Below the pieces are notes generated by a model, which worked only from the letters and a program-made list of their open reading frames with translations, did not search any database and was not told the DNA's origin. Both the position numbers and the translations under genes were made by a program. Shown here one piece after another: positions 1 to 14,060 of a stretch of DNA of 64,000 bases. Each line of letters starts with the position of its first letter. Position 1 is the stretch's first letter. The DNA comes from Penelope pileata (lineage: Eukaryota; Chordata; Aves; Galliformes; Cracidae), in contig WBMW01000795.1 in the NCBI GenBank assembly GCA_013396635.1, positions 124,001 to 188,000 of the forward strand. The letters run 5' to 3'.

Positions 1-3000
1 CCATAACTCTGAAACCACATACATTCATACGTATCAACCAAGTTATACTGATATTCTGTCATTTTTAAGATGCTGATATGGAATTTTTTCCCATGATTTC
101 ATCATAAAGATGATGACATTATTTACTATGCTTGGAGAAACGTACATTTAACACACTTAACATACTGTTTTACAAATATATTCATCTGTTTTCACTGATA
201 CTTTGGTTGTGTGTAGGTATGCTTTGAACCGCTGACCAAGGAGGAGTCTGGTTATGTGTCTTGTATCTCGATCAATTATCTCAAATTATCTCAATTATCT
301 CAAATCTCAGTATTTTTCTACTGAAATAGATATATTCATAGGGAAAAGATAACTGTCTCTCTTTGCCTAATTCATTCTTCGTAAAACTTGTACATAGTTC
401 TATTTATCTCCTGTGACTTGAAGCAGCCTACAGCTGGCCAGTCAAACTGAATTTTGCCATAAATGTGTTGAAAAGGCATTAAAAATCATAAGGAGCTGGG
501 ATGGGGGGAATTTTAAGGTGCATGGACAAAATATCCCTGTTAATGAAGTTCAGTATTACTAACAAAGTCTGGCAACTAATGAATCTTTCTCATTTTTGCC
601 TTGCTCAGGGGTCTGATTTAAACTAATTTTTCTGTTATGTCTCATAAAAAGTCTTCATTCTACAGCTCCTATTTCACACTGATAAGATGTAAAGATGGAA
701 GAAATATGGTAGTAATTTCATCATTTGGTTCTGGAGAAGTTCATATCCCCAAAATTATAATCTTGGTAATTTGACTTTCTTAGATGTTTTATTTCCCTGA
801 CTATTTCTTTTTTCACTTGAACAGTTCTCTATTATGATAATTCGTACATATTTTAATACATAAAGGATTTTGCACATATTATTCCCAAGGATTACCTACT
901 ACCTCTGAGAATTGATTCAATAGTTTATTTATTGGTATCACACTAATGAAAGTCAGCAAATTTAAATTGAAGCTCTCATACTTTTTCAATCTGTATATTC
1001 CAGGTGCATAGTTCTTAGACATTTCTGATAACAAAATGTACTGAAGTGTGAACTCATCTGAAAGGTGTTGCCAAATCATTACTAAAGTATGTTGCTGCTT
1101 TTGGCATGTCTTGAAAAAATGTTTTTATAGTAAGTTGAGAGGCTTACTAGTGTCTGGAGTATTAAAACATGCTATGTTAATTTTTTTGGAAGAAAATATT
1201 GGAACAGCAATAGATTAAAAAGTCATCTCCTGAGCATTTCCTATGTACTTGCAGCTGAAGAATGAATGCCAGAGTGATTCTTTGATGGCCTGATTTGGGA
1301 TAATAATGGAATTCTCCCGTTATCTGGGCTTCTGTTTTCACAAAGCTTCTAAGAATTTAATGACTTTGTGACTTTTGCCCTTCTGCAGATTAGACTGAGT
1401 TGACCAAGTGAATCCCAACTTACTAGATGTGATGAGAGAGTACATAAAAGCTTTGATTCTTAAGGAAACCATGTTAAAAACAACTCCATGTGATGCTGGT
1501 GTTGAGTGTAACATATCTAAATGACCATTTCCATTACAAGGACGGCCCAGAAAATGAACAGTTTAAATTCCTTGGATACTTTTAGCAAATATTACCTTCT
1601 TCTGCTGAGCTAAATTCAGTTCCCATTCAGATCCTCTTTGTGATCACCACCAATATTTTATTTTAAAAAAATTGTTCTCTACCTCATTATTTTTTGAATC
1701 TAAGTGGTACTCAGTCACTCATAAGCTGGTTTCTCATGCATGTGGTAACCAAAGAAGTAAGCAGAAATCTTGTGCAGAGAAAGGTACAGAGATTAAGGTA
1801 ATAGGTCAGATATTCATTAGGAACTGAGGAACGTGCATTGCTAGGCAAAAATGTGTTGCATGTAGTTTCCTATATGAAGTTCTCGAACTTAACTAAAACT
1901 GATTTGGTAGGGCAGAGTTCAACTGGTGTTCTCATATCACAGTGAATACATGATAACCAAACCTGCCTAACCAAGCTACTGATAAAAGAGTGAATACAGG
2001 ATGCACTGTTTTCTTGACAGACATTTCAGAGTAACACATTATGTTGATGACTGATCAGTCATGTCTTGGAGTTGAGTTTGAATGTGTAAAAATTTGAATG
2101 GGTTTACACAAGCACATTACATTGGCATTTTACAATCTAGAATTTTATCAACTGCTAAGGGAATGAAACTAGATTAACGTGGTCAGAGAACAGTGATGCT
2201 TCAAATTATTCTGCATGTAAATAGACATTTAAGAGGACAGAAGGGGCAGCAGGGCTGTTATTAAGCAGAGAATATATGAAGTTGACATTTCTGACAGTTT
2301 TTAGGCTGCCAAGCTTGAGCCTCACACTGATTTACATGTATTCCTTTGTTTTGTTTAGAAGACTAGAGAAAAAAAAAGAAAATTTAATTTGAAGAAATCT
2401 ACTGTGGCAGTAAATAAACAAGTAGTGAGATTGGCAGCTCTGTCTCTAAGTATTTCGAAGTGATAAATGTAGTCCAAGTTTTCTCACTCTGCATTTAGAA
2501 CATGAACTTCATCACCTCCAAAAATTTTTACCCTTGTGGTTTTCATCTGTATTGATTGTTCAGGCAGCATGGAACCTCTCCATCTCTATGCACGTTTGGT
2601 TCATACAGATGGATGAAAATGCCGTTTGAGATGATGCGCATCTGGAAGTAATTGTGAAATAGCAGAAAATTACTTTTTAATCTGATTTGAGAAATAAAAA
2701 GGTCTGGGCGGTAACATTTCAACTGCAAGTGTGCAGTTAGTCCACCATCGTTATTGCTCTGAATTAATTCCCATAGCAGTTGGGGATTGATCCAAAGACT
2801 GTTGATGTCAATGGGAGTCTTTTGCTGATATTACTGTGCTTTGGATTAGGTCTTTAGAAGTCATAAGCCCATTGAGACCATAATTATTTCCTTGAAATTG
2901 TTCCTGATGATATTTCTGCTTTCACGGTAATTTGTGAAAGTCAAATCACCTCCTGTAGCAGGATGTTCAAGTATGTCTGTTTTGCTGATTAATGCACAAA

Positions 3001-3325
3001 TGAGGGAAGAAATCAGATGCTAAACATACATGAAATGAAGCTCCTATCAGTGCTGTTTTTATGTTTGGATCAATGCTCCTAAAATGACTTTTTGCTGTAC
3101 ACCTAAGTGACAATCTAAATCTAGAGAATAATGCAGATATTCCCAAAGTCATGTTTCCTTCACTCATTTATAGTAAAAATGTCAGTATATTTCAACTTTG
3201 GTCGTATTTTCCATAATGTCTTTTGTCTCACAAAGGTTTTTACTCACTTGCTGAGCTTTCCAAAGATGGAAGCAGAATTTTAGCAGTTAACTGAGGGACA
3301 CCTCCAGATTTCCAGACACAAAACC
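1..3325. other. Intron sequence upstream of the membrane exon, nothing recognised
   Basis: AT-rich noncoding sequence. I see no exon with PTPRK ectodomain homology, no transposon and no RNA gene. The only local structure is a short tandem array of CAATTATCT/CAAATTATCT units at about 271-308. That this is PTPRK intron is inferred from the gene's orientation and from the missing ectodomain exons. Confidence 0.6.
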
Positions 3326-4005
3326 TGTAATCATAGAATCATAGATTCATAGAATTGTTTGAGTTGGAAGGGACCTTTAAAGGGCATCTGGTCCAGCTCC
3401 TCTGCAATGTACAGGGACATCTACTGGTTGCTCAGAGCCCCATCCAGCCTTTACCTTGGATGTCTCCAGGGATGGGGCAACCACCACATCTCTGGGCAAC
3501 CCGTTACAGTGCTTCACCACCCCTACTATAAATTTTTTTTCCTTATATCTAATCTATACCTTCCTTCATTTAGTTTGAAACCATTTCACCTTGTCCTATC
3601 ACCACAGACCCTGCTAAAGAGTCTGTACCCGTCTTTCTTATAGCCCCTTTCTAGATACTGAAAGGCTGCTATCAGGTCACCTTGGAGCCTTCTCTTCTCC
3701 AGGCTGAACAGCCCCAGCTCTCTCAGCCTGTCCTCGTAGGGGAGGTGTTCCATCCCTTGGATCATTTTTGTGGCCCTCCTCTGGACGCACTCCAACAGGT
3801 CCATGTCTCTCCTGTGCTGAGGACTCCACATCTGGACACAGTGCTCCAGGTAAAGTTGCACCAGCACAGATTACAGGAGGAGGATCACCTCCCTCACCCT
3901 GCTGGCCATGCTTCTTTCGAGGCAGCCCAGGATACAGTTGGCTTTCTAGGCTGCGAGGGCACGTTACTGGCTCATGTCCAGCTTGCCATCCACCAGTACC
4001 CCCAG
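3326..4005 (-). mobile_element. CR1 LINE, 5'-truncated, antisense to PTPRK
   Basis: The left end carries the octamer tail of CR1 in reverse (ATCATAGAATCATAGATTCATAGA), followed by the typical GTTGGAAGGGACC block. Read on the minus strand, 3867-3586 encodes the end of the CR1 reverse-transcriptase ORF: LLECVQRRATKMIQGMEHLP, then YEDRLRELGLFSLEKRRL. The match continues rightwards to about 4005 with frame breaks. About 680 bases remain of an element of roughly 4.5 kb, which is the usual 5' truncation. It is nonautonomous, and its long open frame in both directions is a relic, not a gene. Confidence 0.95.
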
Positions 4006-7000
4006 TACAAGTATATTGGCTTACAATCAACTTCATTGGTTTGTCCACGAGTTAAAGCTGAACCATATATTTTTACCTCTGAGAGCAATTATGAACAGAG
4101 GTAGTTTCTAGTTCCTGTCCCCTTTCCTAAGTCTTCGAGAGTGTGGGTTTATTACTATGTTTTGAAAGAGCACTTGACGGTGTTAGGTGAGAAAAAAATC
4201 ATGGACTAAAAAAATTTAATAAATATAATGAATAAATCTAATAGCTTTCCTTGAGAACTTTATTTTTAAATATATTCCATAGGGAGCACACCTACTGCAT
4301 GCAAATAGTCCTGAATTAAATTCAATTGGTCTTTGAAAGTTTTGTTTTTTAATTGTTAATTTTGTAAGACGAAAAGTTAGTGATAGACAGTTGTGGTGTG
4401 TTCAAAAATCAGCAATCAGCATGAGGGAATTTTCAGTCCAGAGATTAAATAAGTATTACTTTTCCATAATCTTAAAGTGTTGAAGTATTGCTTCTGTCAC
4501 AGGTGCTTAACAAATTACTTTGTGCAGATGCTATGAGCAGACTGAAGCCTTAAGAACCTTAAGGGAACTAAAGAGTAAATATTTCAAAAGTAAGACTTCA
4601 GTTGGAGGTTTCTAGTTAACATTTAAATACAGGAAAATGAGTACTGATATATTTGCTAAGTGAAGGAGGAGCCTCTCAGCATGTATGCTTTTTAGTGAGT
4701 GCCTGGTTTCTGAGGTCTCTTCAGCTGTAATGAATATTGCTTCATGAATGAGATTGCAGGCATTCAATTTTTTGCATCCATTCTTGAAGAATATGGAGGC
4801 ATAAAAGCAGAAATGTACTGTTCTTACAAGTATGATTAGACTTGTAACTACAATAGAAAATCTTTGATTCCCCTTATAACACATATACAATTAAAATGAC
4901 CATTTGCAGGGCTGCAGTGGTTTTATTTTTATCTTTCCTTTTTTTCTGTTCTTTCATCATCTCTAACTTGCCACTTCCTATTTCTCTACCTTTCTGTCAT
5001 ATTTAAGGTGATTTTTGGATGTGAGTAATTTTACAATTGTTTAGAGAAGGTGAGCTATCATCTTTTGATAGCACTTGGTTCATCAGCTCCATTTCGCCTG
5101 TACACTTGTGCAAGACAAAATACTTTGAGCAATAAAGCTGCTTACAGTGTATCTGGACAGGAAGTACAAGCAGGTCTTTGTCTTGGAAAAGAGTGGTGCA
5201 CAAAGAACATAGAAGAACTCCAGCAACATCTAAATCAGAAATGTGTTTACTGATATTTGTGAAAGCCGTTTATGGCCCTAAAATCAGTATCACTGTGTTT
5301 CTCTGTATCTAATCAAACATCTTTTATGAAATGAAAAGTAATTCCACCTTGTTGGCAGGAACATTACAACAGTTTATTAAACTATTTGCTTGTCATCTCT
5401 GACAGAGTGCTAAATGAAGTTCTACAGCTACTCATCTAGAAACAAGGAGGGGCATTGCCAAGCATAGTAGCACTTCCTAAACACTGCCAAATGTGTTGCA
5501 GAGCAAGTCAGTATGGTTGACTGGCACTGCTGCAAAATTACTCAAATACAGAGAATGATGCTTTGTCAGCTGTATAAGAAGACAGTTGCTCTGAAGTTCA
5601 GGAGTATGAACTGCTTTCCACTCTGATGGGCAGCTGTGTGATAACCAGGCTATTTCTAGAAAGATCCTGACCAGAAGGATATGCAGATGGACTTTGTAGG
5701 AGGGAAAATCTTTCTAGAAACAGTCTGGTTATCACACAACTGCCCATCAGAGCAGAAAATAGCTACAGACATTGTGAAGTGTTTTTTGTAGCCAGGTAAA
5801 TACAAAGCGTGGAGAGCAGAATTACAGCTCTGTAAGTGGTTTGGAAGCATCTAGGGTCTTTTGTGCAAATTCATCAGTCTGGAAAGGACTTTGAATATTC
5901 TTTGTGCTTCACAGTGATTCGGTGGTAAAGGTTCTTGATTACAATGGACTTCCAGAACCCTTCACTGTCAAAGAAGTCACAAAACAGATTGCATCCTTTG
6001 CCACTTCTGATTAATATTTGCTTTGTTGACTCAACAGGAAAAGTATCCACATTCAATATCATATAGATGGCAGAATATTTAACCTGAACATTAAATTAAA
6101 GGTCATATATCTGCTGACTTCTGTTACTTGCTCTTTGCTGATGACTGAATATTGGTTATTCGCAAATATGTAAGCAGATGACATATTATTGACTATTTCA
6201 GTCCCTCTGCCAAGTGGTTTGTCCAGGCCATTAGCATAGAGAAAAAAAGAGGTCCTGCTGTAACATTGCTGTGGTGGAAAATATCCTTAGGCAGTAGTCT
6301 GCAATGACGATACACTACAAAATTTTGTGAGAACAGCTCTGCTACTTCAGCAGCATACTTTTTTAAAACACTAGCTGATAGCTAAGTCATGCAGTGAATA
6401 GTGAAAACCAATGTAGTATTTAAGACTTTAAAGGAGCATGTCTGAAATGAGAGACATCTGGCATCTATTGTGCACTAGTTGTTGTCACTCTTTGTATTGC
6501 TGCAAAGCTTGGACCTGTTATGGTCTCCACAACAAGCATCCATACCATTTCCAGTGCACTGCTTTCATGCTCTTGCTGCCGTAAAACTGCAAGATGTTGC
6601 CTTAGCTGCTATGCTCTTAAGTTGCTGTCAAATTGTTGACACTGAAGCAAGATTACAGTAGGTCCAGTTATGCCAGACCTATCTACTTCTCATGTTGGAC
6701 AACAAATTGCCCAAAGCCACTTTCTATGGGTAATTAAAATGAAGGGAAAACCTCACAGATTGCATAATGAGGTGGTAAATGGACAAGTTTAAGGCAAATA
6801 CTCTGTTATTTGTCATCAATTTCACAGTATGGGAAATCACATCTGAAGATTTTCTGCTCTGGCAGAGAATAGGTACTTATGTCATCATAGCATGCAAATA
6901 AAATCAGAATGATGCTGTGTGGCATAAGTGAATATGGTGATGAAAGAGACTACATCTGTACACTCTGCAGTATCATGAAAATGGGTCGCTTTCTGTGACA

Positions 7001-10000
7001 ATAAAACCAAATCTTATGTTTTGATTTTTTAAATCTATGATATGAAGATACATTTTTAAAACCTATTTTCTGTTCCTACATCTCATTGTTCAAACCATTA
7101 AACAATGACAGGAAATGCAGGTCATTGACTGCTTGGAGGAACAGTTGAAGGAGTTTTTGCTATTGAGAGTATGTTTTTAACAACAGCAAAAGAACAACTT
7201 TTTCTTTATGAGAGGGGGAAAGTGAATTCTACGATTACTGTAATTGGCATTAAAATTGCCTCAACATATGGAAGGCAGTTAAGTGCACAAGTACAGGCAT
7301 TATTTTAATATGAACCCATGAACCTTAATTTTTATGTACACCATCCAGATTATCTAAATTGTTTTTCCATTTTGTTGGCTCATTACAATAGAAAATACAT
7401 AGTCAAGCAAACCTCAGGTTAATCCTTAATCTGTTTTTAATTTCTCAGACTACACTAAGACTGTCTTTCCTGTTTTGAAATGGCCATGCTGCATTCTTTA
7501 GTTTTCTAACAAATTTTATGAGAACTGGTAATTCAACATGCTGTCATTATTTTCTGCAAACATAACAGGATTTTCTTATAGTTGTTCAGTGTTACTCACT
7601 TCTGATAGTTCTTAAAGATTTAATCCTGAAGGTCCTATTATTTGATGTTATTCCAGAATTCAGAAAGGCTGTCAGCTAGTTTCCATTCCACTGAAGTCAC
7701 TGAACCATAGTGTTTATGCAGGGACTTACGTTCATGTGTTCATCTTCTTTAGCACTTCCTTTTGTACACCCAAAGGAGGAAAGGATTTTACTGTTCCTTA
7801 CTTTATTCCTGTAAAACTTTTTAAGATACTGGACCATGAACCCTGGGCACTGGGGGCTTCATCATCTGCTCAGTGACATATGTGGAAGGAACCTCTCTCA
7901 TTGTATCTAGAATGTGATCAAAGATAATGATTGCTGTATGTAACAAAATAGTTCATTTTCTACTCGTGCCTTTACAGAAAATTCTGTTACATATGTCAGA
8001 AAAGAAAGTTGATTTTTCTTATTACTCCATTGAGAAATTTATTAATTAATAGTCATCAGATATTAACCATCAGGATTAGATCACATTTTTTATTCATCAC
8101 TTGACCTATGGAACAAATATCTAAAGGTGGAGCGTGTCATTTCTGTTACCAAACATTTATATTTTCCAGCTTAGATCGCACCACGCACTGAGATAAGAAT
8201 GGATGTTGGCTATCTGCAGGAGGCACAACCTATTAGAAAATCTACAAATTTCTTGTTTAGCTTTTGAACAGAATTCAGGAACACTCATCCAACATAAGTA
8301 GCTGGCAGTTCAGGGACTGAGAGGGTAAATTGAATCTCATTATATGCTTGTCCAAATATGAAAGCTGGTAATCTGGTTGCCTTTGTACAAAAAAAATATT
8401 GCTTGCTCTGCATAAGCTCTGAAGCATGATGTTGTTTAGCTAAATCAAATAGCTTTGCTAGCTATTTTATATATTTTAGCAAATATAAATCGAATTCAAA
8501 CTGAACAGTTTTCTCAGAGTCAGAAAGTGAAATCAATTTGTGTATGCAGAGAATCAAGCAACAGAAATTGTCATTTCCTCCATGTCCCTTTTTGAGTAGT
8601 AGTGGTGAAATTTAGACAATGAAATTTTATAGGAGAGATGGGATAGAATTTTCCAAAATTGTTCTGGAAAGTATAAATCTTTTATACTTTGTTTTTCTAG
8701 TAACTCATTCAAGGAATGGTTTCTGACAAATACAGGGAATTGCTTATATAAAATGATTTGGTTTGATGGAGAAGGAAATCTGTGCTGCTGGGGCAGATCA
8801 TAGTCTAACACAGTAGGCAGAAAGTACAGCTGTGTTTGGGCCATGGTCAGCTGGCCTGTAGAAGCTCAGCTGCAGGAAGGCCAGTTCAGTTGTTCACGTC
8901 AGGCCTCCCAGATTATCTTGTGTCAAGATTAGGAGAGCTCAGTAGAGCCCTCCTTCTTCAGAGAAACCATAGTTGCATCGTTTTTTGGGTTTCGTATGAG
9001 AGTGCTGGACTTGCAAATTTAATCGCTGACTGCTGACCCAGCTGTTGGACCTGAACCGGGTCCACTTTTGTGTGAACCAGTGCCTGCAGCTTGGAGAAGA
9101 GGAACAGCCATCTGGGCAGTTGCTACATAAGCAAATGTATACTGCTTCACCCTTTGTTCACCAGCCCACGTGTAGATGTTATGTTTGGGCAGATATGAAG
9201 CACACTGTGTATAGCTAGGCCCTCAGAATAAACCTGAGAAGGAGTGTCTGAATTTGGGAGGTAGCCTTTGTCACTGCTGAGATGGGGTCATATAGCTAGA
9301 AAGTTATAGGCTTGATAGATGTAATTATTCCTCAGGTTTTAGTAAATTGGGATGTGTCCTTATGCTAAGCAAGACACTTGATTTTTTTTCAAAACTATAA
9401 AAAACAAATGGCAACTGCTTTTATCAAGTGATAAAACTTAAAATGTAACTGCTTTTGCTTTGCTGATCTCTCTTCAAAGTGAAACATGGCAACTATACAG
9501 CATTCTCCATTTAGCCATGGATGCAGAGTCCTTGAGCCCTGCCCAATACAGAAGCATTTCTTGAAGCCAGATTTTACCATTGCCCTCGTAGCCAATGCAT
9601 AGTAAGATAGACAAGATTTGCAACAAAACGTCTCAAAGATTCCTAGCAAACTTTTGAGTATATGGGGTATTAAAGTTCTGATGATAATATTCTTCAAGTA
9701 ATTCCATCATTAATAGTCATTGACATCTTAACAGTTTAAAGAATTTACTTTGTTAAATAAATAAATTTTAGCATTTTTAAGGTATTCAAAAGGAAAACAG
9801 ACTTCCAGGAAAACAGACACAGTAATGCCAGTAGGTATTTGAATGTATTGCTTTATCAGTTTACTCAACACTGTTTTGGTAAGAGTAAGATAGAGAGGGT
9901 CTGTGTCCTCACTTCAGTTCCCAGTGGTTCGTGGAGATTAACTTTAGAGATATCAATTATTGGAAATGCACTGATACTGAACCAATTTTCCTACAAAACA

Positions 10001-13000
10001 CACTTAATAGTCATAGAGGGTGTAATTTCCTATGAAATGTATGTCGAGTTAAGAAGGTAACATGTACGTGTCATTGCCTGTTCGTTAGGCTAAAAAGGAA
10101 ATAAAATAATGTAAGATAAATTGACTGTATTTCATCTTTTTCCCTCTCCTCTCAAGATGTAGATGTTCCCTCACTGAACATGGTTAAAGTAGTTACAACC
10201 AATTTATGTTGTGGTATTTTTTGAGACAAGAACATAAATGAAAATTCCCTAAACCAGAAACTAAATACAGATTTAAGATACATTTGTTTTTCCACTTTGA
10301 AACTATTGTCCTATTTTTTTTTTAATGGGAAAAGATACTCTTAGCCATTTTTCTACTGTTCTGTGTTTGTGTAGCATTGATTTTGAGGACTACATGGTCT
10401 CTGCCTCCTGACTAAATGTCTAACCAGATGTTTTATAACAAAGTGAGAAAAGATACCATCATAATGAACGCTAAAAAAATACTGTATCTGGTAAGCTTGA
10501 GGTGACTAGCTTGTGGTATTTACAGTTCTGCAGTGCATTTTTTAACTTGGTTAAACATTTGAAACCTTGTCTCTATTTTGGGGTAGGGCATATGAAATAT
10601 GATTCCATGCCTTCATGTTTGTGCTGAGGTTTTTTCACTGTGTCTTCCAAAAACATTGTGTTCTTTGCGAACGTCTTTTATTATTATTAGTGTCCGATTT
10701 AATATGATATATTTCAACTTTTTTGATGGAAATTGCTTATTAAACAGAAAGATTCCATTTCCATTGATCCATAGCATTGCCCTTCCTAACTGTGCCTGCA
10801 TTATCTGCACATTGCATTAGAGAGCCTCTTCTGTAAGCAGCTTGTTTCTTCAGCAGCATGCTCCCATAGAAATTAGTATTGTAACTTAATTTTCAGCAAT
10901 AGCAACTCATAAAGCATCAGGAGGCAAAAAAGAATGTGTGCTCTAGTACCTAAATGGTTTACTCAATTTCTTGAGGTATGAATTCAAGGCTGAATGCTGG
11001 GACTACTGTGCTTCATTTCTTTTTCAAGCTGTAGATTTCTCCCTTGGACCTGGACACCTCACTAGGGTTAGAGTGTGAGATCGTGTTTGGACAATTGCTC
11101 TCTTCTGTTTTTTTGACTAAAGAGTAAAGGGAGAAAAATGCCAATATGTTGGCCTTATAGAGTAAGCATAGTTGTTGTGGTTGTATATATGTTGAACAGG
11201 AACTTGTTCTTTTCAGGCTCTAAGCATTTTCTTTCATTTTTAAGTCTGACTTTTATTCCAGTTCTCCCATTTTTAACAATATGTTTATTAGTAAATTCCC
11301 ATGGGTGGTATTGAAAAAAGATGCTGTCTAATGGATATTTTAAGTTTTTCAAGACAAAAAGGAATTATTATTGATTTCCAGTCTCCATAAAGTACACACA
11401 CATCACAATAAAGGTTAAGTGCCGGAGAGAATATAAAAGAGCAGAGTATTTAAGTTTTTAAAAAAAATCCAGATTAAAAAGAAATCAGACTAACGTAATT
11501 ACAGTGATTTACTTTCCTTATGAGTAAGTCTAGAATGCTTACTTGATGTGGTTACTGCAAACAGGATGTTTTGTGCTTCTGTTCTTAATACAAATGTGAA
11601 CACATCGACGTTCAACTTGACCACAAGTAGTATTGAATTTAATCCCAAGTATATTTCAGACTTTTTTTGTTATTATGATTATACAAATTTATAAATCCTT
11701 AATGCCCTTAATGCCACCCATATGTTGTGCTGAAATCCTCAGAAATCTGTAGAAATAAAAATCAAGAAGATAGTTATGGGCTCCAAAAGCTGAAAACAGG
11801 CCTAAGCCAGTCTAACAGCTAAAGATTTGTCAGCTGGACCCTAATACTCCTAAACCTTTGGAATAACAAATGTTGCCTTTGAGAATTTATCCCATTATAT
11901 CTGGGCATCTTAAATCATTTTACAGAAATAATGTAAAATAAACTAAAATGCTCTACTTCTAAATAGAAGGCATGATCCTGGCATCTGTTCTTCTGCCCCA
12001 AGTGCTATCCTTCTGTGCCACAATCAGCATGAGCTTTTCTTAGATTCATGCTTGTGGGCATATGGACAACTGGAAATCATTTGGAGATGCCAGTTGTCCT
12101 CATTTTTTTTTTCTTCCTTATGTCCTTATCCACTGTCAGTTGCTAAGGATGGTACTAGTTTTACTGCTAACAGTATGTAGCCAGATTGCATCGTGCACAT
12201 TTAGAATTTCAGAAGCAGAAGGCAAAAGAAGCCCTTTAGGATTAGAATGTGTGAATATTCAGGTATTTTCCCCACAACAGACGAAGGTGTTCCTACCTGA
12301 TTCCTCAGCCTGTGCTAATGCTCTGTCTCAGATTTTTATCTATGCTTGCCCAATACCTGGAAAAGACTAGTCAACTCGCAGCAGTCTGATGCTGCTATCT
12401 GTTTATAGACTTTCTGTGCCCATTTGAAACCCAAGGCCTTTAAAAGGTACAGGTTATTACTAGCTTGGAGGCTACTGTGCCAGTGAGACTAAGAATTTCT
12501 GCTAGTGGTTCTGTCTTTTGTTGCTAGTCTTTTGTTAGGCAACAATAGCTTTCTTCCTTTCACACCAACTATTCACATTGCTGGGTTTTATTTTCCCATC
12601 CACTCAGAGTAAACCGATGCACAAGCACTGCATTATAATGAATTTCTATTTGGTTAGGCAGAAGTTGGATTGTCGTGAGTAATCGAATTACTCCTCTGGA
12701 GACAGGATTTCTAAGTAAAGTGATGAGGTGAAGCGATTACAGCTGTAACCCTTACAAGCATAAAAAGATGTGTTATGCTAATCCTTTGTGAATGGATTGA
12801 ATTGAAAGTGAAGGGAATAAAAAAGCGTGCTCTTGGAAAAAGAGGGGGGTATGAAAGGACTACTGTGTCATTTATTCCCTTTTCATTCATCCTCTGTTGC
12901 TCTAGAAAAAAAAAAAGTGGTGGCAAACTGGAGTGCTTTACCTTTCAAGTCTGTCATTCAAATCATTTAATCTTAAGCTGACTGAAATACTGTGTAAAAA

Positions 13001-13544
13001 AATCAAGGGAAAAAAGGAGGAAAAAGTTTGGGTGTAGCAAAAAGAAATGTGTGAAGAACTGCCTGCCAATAATGGTAGGTTGCTTTTTTTAGGTTGGTAA
13101 TCTGGTATGAGCTTGTTTCACCTTGGTGTGAAGGTGGCAGAATATGTGTATATTGGGGAGAAAGGGGAAACAGTGATCATGTAAGGAAACTGTAGGTTAC
13201 ACCAAACACTACCTTTATCTGCAAGTATTTTTAGCCAAAGAGTGAAAACCTTGTTATCCCAGGATTGTTTATTTTCTGTTTCAGCTTTTTCCACTGTTAA
13301 ATAGGAGTGCTCTGTCTCAAGTTAATACCTGAAAAGACTTTAAAGGTGCAGCTAGAAGGAGAGATGGCACATGAATTATAGTGTAGCAATTGATTGAATA
13401 GGGCAATATAAATAGCTTTTTTGTTAATTGCAGAAAAGATAACTCTGTTTTTAGGTGACCAACCTGAATGTGAATGGGCAATGGTATAAGTTGTATTTTG
13501 TTTTGTTTTTCAAAAATTTCAAACAATTTTCATTGTTGCTCATT
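4006..13544. other. Intron sequence with one long inverted repeat
   Basis: Mostly AT-rich sequence without exons or known repeats that I can recognise. Exceptions are the 45-bp inverted repeat at 5621-5752 and a small perfect 10-bp stem (12064-12073 with 12090-12099, 16-base loop). The stretch 8820-9130 is richer in GC and has an open frame of 66 codons, but resembles no protein I know. Confidence 0.5.
5621..5752. repeat. Long imperfect inverted repeat, 45-bp arms, 42-base loop
   Basis: Arm 5621-5665 and arm 5708-5752 are reverse complements at 42 of 45 positions. The three mismatches are all transitions. The complementarity continues weakly for about 10 bases outwards, again with only transitions. 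In the PTPRK pre-mRNA this would fold into a stem of 45 bp. No open frame and no recognised transposon termini. It could be a young inverted duplication, a palindromic MITE or a small-RNA precursor. Confidence 0.9.
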
Positions 13545-14060
13545 TTTTTCCTCTCTGTAAACTAAGCTCCCACCCAGCTGCTCACCTGCTCCCCCACCAA
13601 AAGAATTGAGAGAGAATTGTAAGAGCAGAAGTAGGAAGACTTTTGGGTGATATGAAACAATTTAATAAGTGAAGGAAAGATTTTTAAAAAGTAATGCAGA
13701 GACAGTCCTCGCAGTCCTCATCTCCTAAAGGCTGACCGACACCCAGCCAGTCTCTGAGCTGTGGTTGCTTTGGGAAGATGAAAGCCCTAGTTGTTATTTC
13801 CAAGCACTGCTTCATATGGCATGCAATATCCCTTTGGTCAGTTGAGGTCAGCTGTCCTGGCTATGTCTCGTCACCTCTGGCCCACCTCCAGTCTCCTTGC
13901 TGAGGGCAGTGGGAGAAGCAGAGAAAGCCTTGATGCTGTACAAACACCAAAACATAGCACCTAACAGTGCTTGTTTTAACCTTCAAAGTGATTTCTAAAC
14001 CATTTCTGTTCATTTCATGTTGGCCAGAATCACCTCTTATGTACAAGGAGCCCTGTCTGC
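13545..14060 (-). mobile_element. Old avian endogenous retrovirus LTR remnant
   Basis: Several blocks match a widespread bird ERV LTR as I remember it: CACCCAGCTGCTCAC near 13570, GAGAATTGTAAGAGCAGAAG near 13614, TTTAATAAGTGAAG near 13661 and ATATCCCTTTGGTCAGTTG near 13827. Read on the minus strand, the third block supplies ATTAAA, a polyadenylation signal (13661-13666), so the LTR lies antisense to PTPRK. It is diverged, has no internal viral genes next to it and looks like a decayed solo LTR. The ends are approximate. The family name and both borders need a repeat-library search. Confidence 0.6.

Noticed and set aside
3586..4104. Several overlapping open frames on both strands of 90-140 codons
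   Set aside because: They lie within the CR1 copy; only the minus-strand one (3586-3867) has meaning, as a fragment of the element's reverse-transcriptase ORF. No host gene.
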